DNA of 64,000 bases from Thalassospira lucentensis (lineage in GTDB: Bacteria > Pseudomonadota > Alphaproteobacteria > Rhodospirillales > Thalassospiraceae). The notes below the pieces were generated by a model, which was not told the origin of the DNA, did no database searches, and saw only the letters and a program-made list of their open reading frames with translations. Location of the stretch: positions 496,001 to 560,000 of the forward strand of contig NZ_JAATOV010000002.1 in assembly GCF_011806425.1 (NCBI RefSeq). The letters are read 5' to 3'. Both the position numbers and the translations under genes were made by a program. Below are positions 35,950 to 42,804 of the stretch, one piece after another; within the stretch, counting starts at the first letter, position 1; each line of letters starts with the position of its first letter.

Positions 35950-37227
35950 TCAAAGCAAGCCGACAACATAACCACCCGCCGCCCCAATACCGACCAAGGC
36001 CCACACCGGCACTAAACGCCATTGCAGCACCGCAAAGGCCACTGCCACAAAGATCACATCGACCACATTGTGAATGGCGCCGGTCCAGATTGGGTCATAA
36101 AGAACCGCTGCCAGCAAACCGACCACCGCCGCATTCACGCCAAGCAGTCCGGCCCGCATGGCGTTTACGTGGCGCACACGGTCCCAGAACGGCAGCAATC
36201 CAATCACCAAAAGCCATGCCGGCAAAAAGATCGCGACCAAGGTAACGCAGGCCGTCAGGGAACTGATCCACCAACCGGCATTCCCAACGCCAGAACCGGT
36301 ATGCAAAACGGCCCCCAAATAGGCGGCAAAGGTAAAAATCGGGCCAGGCACCGCCTGAGTTGCGCCATACCCCGCCAGAAAGGTTTCCGGATCGACCCAA
36401 CCCGGCGCGACCACAGCAGTTTCCAGCAAAGGTAACACAACGTGCCCGCCGCCAAACACCAGCGCCCCACTGCGATAAAATCCGTCAATCACCGCAAAAA
36501 GCCCGGTTGGGTCGAACTGCGCAATCATCGGGAAAACGGCCAATAGGGCAAAGAACACACCAAGGGCCAAGACAGCCCCCTTGGCCGAATGGGCTTTCGG
36601 CGTATCATGAGGATCGGACGGCACAACACCACGCAGTAAAACAAACCCCACGATCATCCCGCCAAGGATAACGCCAAACTGGGCCAACAGGGTGTCACTG
36701 ACGATCATGATGATAGCCGCCCCAATGGCCAACACCGCACGCCGCACATCCGGGCACAGCGTTCGGGCCATCCCCACAAGGGCGTGGGCAACAACCCCGA
36801 CCGCAACAAGTTTCAAGCCCCGAATGACATCATCCATCGCCGCCAAATCGACATGGACAAACGCCATCCCCAGAATTGCCAAGACAATCGCCGACGGCAT
36901 CGTGAAACCAAGCCACGCAACAAGCGACCCGCGCACGCCCCCCAGCGCCATGCCAATCCCCATGCCAACTTGCGAGCTGGCCGGCCCGGGCACAAACTGA
37001 CACAGCGCAACCAAATCGGCATAGCGCGCATCGCTTAGCCATTGACGACGGCGTACGAATTCTTCGCGGAAATAACTGATATGGGCAACCGGCCCCCCAA
37101 AACTGGTCAAACCAAGCCGCAGGAAGATCAGGAAAATCTGCCCAAAGCTGACACCATCCGACGGCACGCCCGTCCCTGGCGCATCATTTGATGCCTTTGG
37201 TGTCACTGTTGATGTCTTGTGCGACAT
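35950..37227 (-). CDS. chrA: Chromate transporter ChrA
   Basis: 425-residue long-chain CHR protein with two homologous halves. The first half has RLGLTSFGGPVAH and CQFVPGPASSQVGMGIG, the second GGGHVVLPLLE and TQAVPGPIFTFAAY, all diagnostic. It exports chromate (or a related oxyanion) by antiport. The ATG at 37227 is chosen: a 147-base longer in-frame reading would run through the terminator hairpin of amn at 37344-37384, which argues against it. No chrB or other chromate gene is adjacent. Confidence 0.87.
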   Translation of the reverse strand: MSHKTSTVTPKASNDAPGTGVPSDGVSFGQIFLIFLRLGLTSFGGPVAHISYFREEFVRRRQWLSDARYADLVALCQFVPGPASSQVGMGIGMALGGVRGSLVAWLGFTMPSAIVLAILGMAFVHVDLAAMDDVIRGLKLVAVGVVAHALVGMARTLCPDVRRAVLAIGAAIIMIVSDTLLAQFGVILGGMIVGFVLLRGVVPSDPHDTPKAHSAKGAVLALGVFFALLAVFPMIAQFDPTGLFAVIDGFYRSGALVFGGGHVVLPLLETAVVAPGWVDPETFLAGYGATQAVPGPIFTFAAYLGAVLHTGSGVGNAGWWISSLTACVTLVAIFLPAWLLVIGLLPFWDRVRHVNAMRAGLLGVNAAVVGLLAAVLYDPIWTGAIHNVVDVIFVAVAFAVLQWRLVPVWALVGIGAAGGYVVGLL

Positions 37228-37343
37228 GACCGGTCCAATCGCGTGAATTTGATTTGGCATAAGATATGCCCAGACCATACGCACCGGCGCCAATGCGGAA
37301 AAGTCAAAAGCCGCCCAACCGGCAATCGTCATCAAACCATAAC

Positions 37344-37384
37344 AAAACCCCTGCTGCCCGGGTTTTCCGAACAACAGGGGTTTT
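37344..37384 (-). terminator. Terminator after amn
   Basis: AAAACCCCTG pairs with CAGGGGTTTT around a 21-base loop that itself contains a small CCCGGG-type fold; T-tracts on both sides make it bidirectional. It separates amn from chrA. Confidence 0.75.
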
Positions 37385-37409
37385 GGATGTTACGTAATAC
37401 TTTGCGCGT

Positions 37410-38879
37410 TTAGCGGAAGGCAGGCTCATCAAGCGAGCGTAATTTGCGCGAGTGGAGCTGATTGACGTCTTCGCGCAGGGTATCAATCGTATCCAGCCCG
37501 ACTTGAAGATGCTGACCGATACGTTGACGATAGAACGTGTTTGCCATACCCGGCAGTTTAAGCTCCCCATGGACGGGTTTATCCGAAACACACAGCAACG
37601 TGCCGTATGGCACGCGGAACCGGAACCCGTTGGCGGCAATGGTCGCGCTTTCCATATCCACCGCAATGGCACGCGATTGGTTAAGGCGGACGAACAGTTC
37701 GCTATAACGCAATTCCCAGTTCCGGTTATCGGTCGTGGCGACCGTACCAGTGCGCATACGCGCCTTCATCTCGCGGCCTTTGAGGCCGGTGATTTTGGTT
37801 ACCGAGTCGGCAAGTGCGACTTGCACCTCAGCAATCGGCGGGACGGGCACCCATAGGGGTAAGTCAGAATCAAGGACATGGTCATCACGGACATAACCAT
37901 GTGCCAGAACGTAATCGCCCAAAAGCTGACTACGTCGCAAACCGGCACAGTGGCCCAGCATCAACCAGCAATGCGGGCGTAATACCGCAATGTGGTCCGT
38001 CGCCGTTTTGGCGTTGGACGGACCCACCCCGATATTGACCAAGGTCACACCAAGCCCGTCTTCGCGGACCAGGTGATAAGATGGCATTTGCGGCAGCTGC
38101 GTGCTGGCTTCGCCACTTTCGACCCAGCCTTTGGGGGCATTTTTGCTGACATGGACTTTGGGGCCCGGTTCAACAAAGGCGATATAGGGGCTGCTTGGAT
38201 CATCAAGTTGTTCTTTGGCGAATTCGATGAATTCGTCAACGTAGCGCTGATAATTGGTAAACAGCACGAACTTTTGGAAATGCTCCGGGGCGGTTGCGGT
38301 GTAATGGCGCAAGCGGGCCAGCGAATAATCTACCCGTTCGCCGGAAAACAGCGACAGCGGTTTCGGTCCGCTTGTCACACCGTAATGAACGCCGTTTGCG
38401 ATATCATCATCGGTCCGCGCCAAATCGGGCATATCGAAAATCATCTGCAACTGACGAATATCCGTCGGCCCGATGCTATCGGTCGCGGTTTCGACCAGGA
38501 ATGGCAACGGAATAGGACGATCCGATACGCCCACCACAACCGGCACGTCGTGGTTTTTCAGTAAAAGCTCGATCTGTTCGCGGTAATATTCCTCAAACAC
38601 GTCCGGACGGGTCAGAGTCGTACCATACACACCCGGATCGCGGGGTGCGCCAAATGAAAGCGTGCCTTCAACATGCAGCTTTTCCGGCGTCACTTCGATG
38701 CCAAGATACGGGTAATAGGCACGAACGGGGGAAGATTGCTGACCTTCGGCAAAGCGGTCAAAAGCCGCCTGCACGGTTTTCGCACCGTTCGCATAGATTT
38801 CTTTAATGCGCTCAAGTGCTTTTTCAGCATCGGTAAATTCAAATAGGTCGCGAACCGACCCGTGAACTTCAGAAACCAT
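37410..38879 (-). CDS. amn: AMP nucleosidase
   Basis: 489-residue enzyme hydrolysing AMP to adenine and ribose 5-phosphate, controlling adenylate levels. The N-terminal AMP nucleosidase-specific domain fills about residues 20-180 and the C-terminal nucleoside-phosphorylase fold about 260-480. Family blocks are NIGVGPSNAKTATDHIAVLRPHCWLMLGHCAGLR near residue 285, and AVDMESATIAANGFR near 405 with the catalytic Glu/Asp. AAGGAG precedes the ATG. It is monocistronic and closed by a terminator. Confidence 0.93.
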   Translation of the reverse strand: MVSEVHGSVRDLFEFTDAEKALERIKEIYANGAKTVQAAFDRFAEGQQSSPVRAYYPYLGIEVTPEKLHVEGTLSFGAPRDPGVYGTTLTRPDVFEEYYREQIELLLKNHDVPVVVGVSDRPIPLPFLVETATDSIGPTDIRQLQMIFDMPDLARTDDDIANGVHYGVTSGPKPLSLFSGERVDYSLARLRHYTATAPEHFQKFVLFTNYQRYVDEFIEFAKEQLDDPSSPYIAFVEPGPKVHVSKNAPKGWVESGEASTQLPQMPSYHLVREDGLGVTLVNIGVGPSNAKTATDHIAVLRPHCWLMLGHCAGLRRSQLLGDYVLAHGYVRDDHVLDSDLPLWVPVPPIAEVQVALADSVTKITGLKGREMKARMRTGTVATTDNRNWELRYSELFVRLNQSRAIAVDMESATIAANGFRFRVPYGTLLCVSDKPVHGELKLPGMANTFYRQRIGQHLQVGLDTIDTLREDVNQLHSRKLRSLDEPAFR

Positions 38880-39230
38880 AATGGATGCTCCTTTTTGTTA
38901 TTGTTGTTTGGTTCTATTGTTTTGCCTTTGCATGATTTTGAATGCAATAGCCATAAACAAAAGCCCTTGGAGCGAGAGATTTATCACCGCCCGCCCGTCC
39001 TTTGACAACCGAAAACTTTCGCCAAACCGCTCATCAAGGCACATAACCCGCCATCACGATACAATGCATGTCTTGCGCGATCGCAAAGATTACAATCGGT
39101 TGCAGAAGGTTATGGGATATATGTCGTGATTATTTTCAATAATTCCAAATGACAGTTTCGAGGCGCTGCAGATAACGGCGATCAAATCGACGCAACGCGC
39201 GATGTTCGAAAGGTCATAGAATTTCAATGA

Positions 39231-39268
39231 AGACAAAAAAAGTGCCGAAACCGGCGAACGGTTTCGGC
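39231..39268 (-). terminator. Intrinsic terminator of the ECF sigma operon
   Basis: On the minus strand GCCGAAACC and GGTTTCGGC form a 9-bp stem followed by ACTTTTTTTG. It is 130 bases downstream of the small anti-sigma-like gene. The rest of the 515-base gene-free stretch 38880-39395 holds only the palindrome TGACCATTGGTCA (39334-39346) and TCAAT repeats. Confidence 0.85.
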
Positions 39269-39395
39269 AATTTCGAGGAGGTGCCTTAGACGTTGAGGGA
39301 AAAGACGGTCAACCTCGATGTGCGGTCAATATCTGACCATTGGTCAATAAAGTCAATATAATTTTATAAATTCGTCCATTTAAAATAAGCGTCTC

Positions 39396-39638
39396 TCAAA
39401 AGCAGTCGCCTTCCTTTATTGCGATTTCGCGCAACCTTTTTAGGCGACGATAAGCCGAGAGATCAAATGTCCCATTGTCACCTAGATCGCTTGGATCGAT
39501 ATTTTCCACCACACCAGCTGCTCGTAGGTCACTTTCAACAAGACTTTCAATTTCTTGTTTTTCTTCTTTGTCATCAAGTGTCCCGCGAACATAGGCGAGG
39601 ATGTCATCCTCGCCATATACCGCAAGAACAGAGCACAT
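39396..39638 (-). CDS. Small anti-sigma-like protein co-encoded with an ECF sigma factor
   Basis: 80-residue protein starting at an ATG one base after the sigma-factor stop, so the two are almost certainly co-translated. Residues 10-35 (DDILAYVRGTLDDKEEKQEIESLVESD) resemble the first helices of anti-sigma domains (pattern DDxLLAYVxGxL...E), but the protein is soluble, lacks a zinc HxxxCxxC motif and has no membrane helix. It does not resemble NepR. It could be a minimal anti-sigma factor or an accessory modulator. The 3' terminator shows the operon is only these two genes. Confidence 0.62.
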   Translation of the reverse strand: MCSVLAVYGEDDILAYVRGTLDDKEEKQEIESLVESDLRAAGVVENIDPSDLGDNGTFDLSAYRRLKRLREIAIKEGDCF

Positions 39639-39639
39639 T

Positions 39640-40167
39640 TTACGCAGCCTCCGATACATAACGCGACGCATGTTCGCGTGCTTCAATACGGCCAACCGAT
39701 TCGCGCAGTTTGCGGCGTGCTCGGCCAACCCGTGATTTCACGGTACCGATCTCGACAGACATCTGATCGGCCGCTTCTTGATAAGAAATTTCGTCAATCG
39801 CCGTCAGCATGATTGCCTGACGTTCCTGTTCTGGCAATTCGCCAAGGATACGGTCGGCATCGCGAAGCTGCAGACGTGCCATTTGATTGCTGCCGTGACC
39901 GTATACGTCACCCAGATCATCCCAGTCGACCTGCGGGCCACGCGTCTTTTCACGACGCTTGCCTGAAATGAAAGTATTGAAAAGGATCCGGTGCAGCCAA
40001 GCTTTGAGGCTTGTGCCTTCTTCGAACTGATCTTTTTTGCTGATGGCTTTTAACAGAGTGTCTTGCACGAGATCTTGTGCCCGGTCGTTGCTGCCAGCCA
40101 AACGGTATGCATGGCGGCGCAGGGCGGGAACATGATCTTCGATTTCATTCATAACTTGGTTAGACAT
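39640..40167 (-). CDS. ECF-family RNA polymerase sigma factor (EcfG-like)
   Basis: 175-residue ECF sigma factor with region 2 (AYRLAGSNDRAQDLVQDTLLKA and LKAWLHRILFNTF, residues ~18-65) and region 4 (LGELPEQERQAIMLTAIDEISYQEAADQM, then GTVKSRVGRARRKL, residues ~105-155). Length and region 4 wording fit the ECF/EcfG general-stress type of alphaproteobacteria. AAGGAGG lies 5 bases before ATG 40167, so a longer reading is rejected. Two EcfG-type promoters are found 2 kb away (dps and acidic protein). No GGAAC-type promoter is seen before the gene itself, and no phyR or nepR is present. Confidence 0.85.
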   Translation of the reverse strand: MSNQVMNEIEDHVPALRRHAYRLAGSNDRAQDLVQDTLLKAISKKDQFEEGTSLKAWLHRILFNTFISGKRREKTRGPQVDWDDLGDVYGHGSNQMARLQLRDADRILGELPEQERQAIMLTAIDEISYQEAADQMSVEIGTVKSRVGRARRKLRESVGRIEAREHASRYVSEAA

Positions 40168-40418
40168 CACAACCTCCTTGTTTGATGTCCCAACGGTAAC
40201 AAACCAAAATAATAAATAAAGTAAAATCGTATAGTTCACTTAGGCAATACAGTGAAGTTGCGGCATGTACACAAGAACATCAATTAACATACTTAACGCA
40301 TCATAATTAACCGGCTCATATGACATATATAACTTCACATAATTACTTTACATTACTTACGTACGTGACTCTACCTACGACAACTGATCAATATGGTTGT
40401 GTTATAGAAGAAACCGAA

Positions 40419-40434
40419 GTAACGTAAGTTACTC
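40419..40434. promoter_or_regulatory. Inverted repeat upstream of the RHH gene
   Basis: AGTAAC-GTAA-GTTACT is a perfect 6-bp inverted repeat, 77 bases before the ribbon-helix-helix gene, in an AT-rich stretch (40168-40510) otherwise without a recognisable feature. It is a candidate operator for that protein. Confidence 0.35.
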
Positions 40435-40510
40435 CAAAATTTGTGAACGCGTTGATAATCAATGGCTTCAGGCGGAATCTTCCTCCCCTGACAATGACAG
40501 GAACCACTTC

Positions 40511-40720
40511 GTGCCAGCCTCGAAAAGAACCGAAAAACTACAGATCATGCTTGATGATGGGGAATTGACGCTCATCGATGACTGGCGTTTTAAGCACCGG
40601 ATGCCAACGCGTGCTGCTGCAATTCGCGAACTGATTCGTCGCGGATTGATCAACGATGAGATCGACGAACCGGAAACAGACGGCAAAACAACGTCTGATT
40701 TCCGCATCGAAGCAGAGTAA
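40511..40720 (+). CDS. Ribbon-helix-helix domain protein
   Basis: 69-residue protein. KLQIMLDDGELTLIDDWRFKHRMPTRAAAIRELIRRGL (about residues 9-46) is a ribbon-helix-helix DNA-binding fold: a beta strand, then two helices with the R-AAAIRELIRRG second helix. The tail is acidic. GTG at 40511 is chosen because AGGAA lies about 10 bases upstream; a longer reading from 40397 lacks a ribosome site. No toxin gene adjoins it, so a toxin-antitoxin role is not supported. A strong terminator follows. Confidence 0.72.
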   Translation: MPASKRTEKLQIMLDDGELTLIDDWRFKHRMPTRAAAIRELIRRGLINDEIDEPETDGKTTSDFRIEAE

Positions 40721-40736
40721 AAAATTTGCTCTAATC

Positions 40737-40771
40737 AAAAAAATGGCCCGGCAAATTGCCGGGCCTTTTTC
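40737..40771. terminator. Bidirectional terminator between the RHH and YqaA-like genes
   Basis: GGCCCGGC and GCCGGGCC form an 8-bp stem with a 5-base loop, preceded by A-run and followed by TTTTT. Confidence 0.9.
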
Positions 40772-40791
40772 TATTGGGCGATTTAATCAGT

Positions 40792-41370
40792 CTATTTTTC
40801 GACTGATTTGGGCTTTCGCCCCTCAAAGATTCGCGCAACCCCGGCACCGAACCCAAGCACCAATAACCACAATCCGTAATATCGAAGCGCCCGCGATATA
40901 CCGATGGCGACGAAAAACAGCCACAACGGATAGGCCGCCGCCCCGGCCGCCAAGGCGGCAATTTGCATTGGAACGGGTGCAACACTAATGGCAAACACCA
41001 CCCAGAAACCGCCATCTTCAAACTGGTTTTGCAATTGCTCGAATTGCGCCTGGCCCCCGGCCATGTCAATTAACGGCTGCGCAAAACTATCAAACAAAAG
41101 ATACGCCAGCGCATATAAGGCCACCGCACCAGCAACGCTTCCGGCCAAAGTTACTGTCGCCACAATAAAACCGCGCGTACGCGACGCCGCCATAACCGGT
41201 GCAATCAGGATTTCAATCGGAATTGGGACAATGGTGGTTTCCATAAAGGACGCCACAGTAATTCCCCATAGTCCTTTGCGTCCCTCTGCAAGTTTGGCAA
41301 GACGGTCGCGCCAGACTTTTACGAAATGCATCACTTTCGATGATGATTGCTTTGTTTCTTTGCCTGCCAT
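40792..41370 (-). CDS. DedA/YqaA family membrane protein
   Basis: 192-residue protein with about five hydrophobic segments and the SNARE-associated (VTT) domain pattern: FMETTIVPIPIEILIAPVMAASR near residue 45 and a GSVAGAVALYALAYLLF helix near 80. The C-terminal half has FAISVAPVPMQIAALAAGAAAYPLWLF. YqaA-like proteins are linked to membrane homeostasis, but no precise activity is known. It converges with the RHH gene. Confidence 0.8.
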   Translation of the reverse strand: MAGKETKQSSSKVMHFVKVWRDRLAKLAEGRKGLWGITVASFMETTIVPIPIEILIAPVMAASRTRGFIVATVTLAGSVAGAVALYALAYLLFDSFAQPLIDMAGGQAQFEQLQNQFEDGGFWVVFAISVAPVPMQIAALAAGAAAYPLWLFFVAIGISRALRYYGLWLLVLGFGAGVARIFEGRKPKSVEK

Positions 41371-41475
41371 TTATCTCGCCATTAATTTCGCATCTTAAAC
41401 GCGATCAAAACGTGATGATCGCATTTAATTAAGCACGTGCATCGAACCGGGCATGTGCGACACATGCGATAGCCT

Positions 41476-41508
41476 GAAAAAAATACAGCCCGCCACGAGG
41501 GCGGGCTG
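41476..41508 (-). terminator. Intrinsic terminator after the acidic exported protein gene
   Basis: On the minus strand CAGCCCGCC and GGCGGGCTG form a 9-bp stem with a 5-base loop followed by TATTTTTTT. Confidence 0.9.
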
Positions 41509-41551
41509 CTTATCTCGGACAGTCATGCCACCGAGTTCAGGTTGTGACGTC

Positions 41552-42019
41552 TTATTCGGCAGACTCACTGTCCGAGATAGTCTTTTTCGCTTTTTCAAGC
41601 GCAGCTACCGTATTCTTCTTTACATCTTCCCAAGTGTCGGCTGATGCATCCTGTGCATCGTCGACAGCATCGCCGAGTTCGTCTGTTGCATCATTCCATG
41701 CAGCAGCCATTTCCTCGTAAGCTTCTTCGCTATTCTGCTTCACGTTTTCTGAAGCTTCGTCATAGCTATTGCCAAGCTCATCGGACTGTTCATCAACCCA
41801 GGCAAGAAACTCTTCTTTCTGCTCATAGGTGAAGTCCTTGGCGTCTTCATACTGGGCGGCAATTTTATCGCCCATATCTTTCGCATCCGATTTAATCGCT
41901 TCGTCGGTTGCCATCGTGTTTGACTGATCGTCGCTTTTTGTCGAGCCGGCATATACAGGGCTCGCAACAACGGCAGACATCATCATCGTACCAACCAACA
42001 GTGCAGTCTTGCTAAACAT
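41552..42019 (-). CDS. Acidic exported stress-associated protein (LEA/hydrophilin-like), unknown function
   Basis: 155 residues: a signal peptide (about 1-24, ending VYA) then a highly acidic, Cys-free, Ala/Glu/Asp/Lys-rich region with repeated patterns such as YDEASENVKQNSEEAYEEMA and WEDVKKNTVAALEKAKK. Such amphipathic, hydrophilic sequences are typical of LEA-like or hydrophilin proteins. GGAGG precedes the ATG at 42019. A canonical EcfG promoter sits 60-80 bases upstream, tying it to general stress. I do not recognise a named family. It is divergent from dps. Confidence 0.68.
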   Translation of the reverse strand: MFSKTALLVGTMMMSAVVASPVYAGSTKSDDQSNTMATDEAIKSDAKDMGDKIAAQYEDAKDFTYEQKEEFLAWVDEQSDELGNSYDEASENVKQNSEEAYEEMAAAWNDATDELGDAVDDAQDASADTWEDVKKNTVAALEKAKKTISDSESAE

Positions 42020-42077
42020 CACAACCTCCAAATTCATATTACGCAGCGCATTTACTTGCGCACTGCTTACGGTATTA

Positions 42078-42102
42078 AACGGATGCGCCAAAAGAATGTT
42101 CC
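42078..42102 (-). promoter_or_regulatory. EcfG-type promoter of the acidic exported protein gene
   Basis: On the minus strand GGAAC (42098-42102) and CGTT (42078-42081) are separated by 16 bases, the consensus EcfG spacing. It lies 59 bases before the ATG at 42019. Confidence 0.72.
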
Positions 42103-42124
42103 AATTAAGTCGGAATTATTTCGC

Positions 42125-42149
42125 GGAACTTTTCAAAAATCATCGCGTT
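42125..42149 (+). promoter_or_regulatory. EcfG-type promoter of dps
   Basis: GGAAC (42125-42129) and CGTT (42146-42149) with a 16-base spacer match the EcfG consensus exactly. It is 84 bases before the dps ATG and 23 bases from the divergent copy. Confidence 0.75.
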
Positions 42150-42232
42150 TTACCAACATCCCTCGCGACGCAGCGCATGTGTGCGCGTGTCGATTAAAAT
42201 AAGGACGCTCGAAAAACCAAAGGAGTTTTGAG

Positions 42233-42736
42233 ATGGCCCACGAAAGTATGGAAACTGTCGCCAAGGAATTTCCGGTTGATGCCGGTGTTGATCGCACGGA
42301 TCGTAAAAAGCTCGCCAAGATGCTGACCCGGATTGTTGGCTCCTCGCACGTTCTATATGCAAAAACCCGTGGTGTTCATTGGAACGTTGTTGGCCCGGCC
42401 TTCTATTCGCTCCATAAAATGACCGAAGAGCACTATGAAGACCTAAACACCGCCGTCGATGATATGGCAGAGCGCATCCGCGCAATCGGTTTTGCAGCCC
42501 CGATCGGGATTTCGGAAATGATTGAAAATTCCGTGATCGACGATCAGAAAAAACTGCTGCCGGCCCATGAAATGGTCAAGGATCTGGTAGAAGACCATGA
42601 AAAAATGGCCCGGCTCATGCGCGAAGGTGTTGCCGCCGCAGACGAGGTCGAGGATGTCAAAACCGCCGACCTTCTGACCGAGCGTATCGGTGTTCATGAA
42701 GAAGCCGCGTGGATGTTACGCGCAACAATTTCATAA
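42233..42736 (+). CDS. dps: DNA-protection ferritin-like protein Dps
   Basis: 167-residue Dps-family miniferritin. The intersubunit ferroxidase ligands are recognisable: His in YAKTRGVHWNVVG (near residue 47) and the Asp/Glu pair in DDMAERIRAIG (near 80). Dps dodecamers oxidise and store iron with hydrogen peroxide and protect DNA in stress. AAAGGAG lies 8 bases before the ATG. Its upstream region has an EcfG-type promoter, the best direct link to the stress sigma factor at 39640-40167. A strong terminator follows. Confidence 0.93.
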   Translation: MAHESMETVAKEFPVDAGVDRTDRKKLAKMLTRIVGSSHVLYAKTRGVHWNVVGPAFYSLHKMTEEHYEDLNTAVDDMAERIRAIGFAAPIGISEMIENSVIDDQKKLLPAHEMVKDLVEDHEKMARLMREGVAAADEVEDVKTADLLTERIGVHEEAAWMLRATIS

Positions 42737-42748
42737 ACTTGCTACACT

Positions 42749-42782
42749 ATGACCGGCGCCTTATCGGGCGCCGGTCATTTTC
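42749..42782 (+). terminator. Intrinsic terminator after dps
   Basis: A 12-bp stem (ATGACCGGCGCC / GGCGCCGGTCAT) with a 6-base loop is followed by TTTTCTTT. It lies directly before the next gene, which starts at 42805. Confidence 0.88.
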
Positions 42783-42804
42783 TTTGTATCAAAGGTGAGC
42801 CTCG

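Noticed and set aside
38881..39129. Plus-strand open frame starting next to the amn start
   Set aside because: Begins in the antisense of the amn ribosome site, with no domain and poor codon use.
40511..40720. RHH protein as antitoxin of a toxin-antitoxin pair
   Set aside because: No adjacent toxin-like small gene; the next gene is a convergent DedA-like membrane protein behind a terminator.
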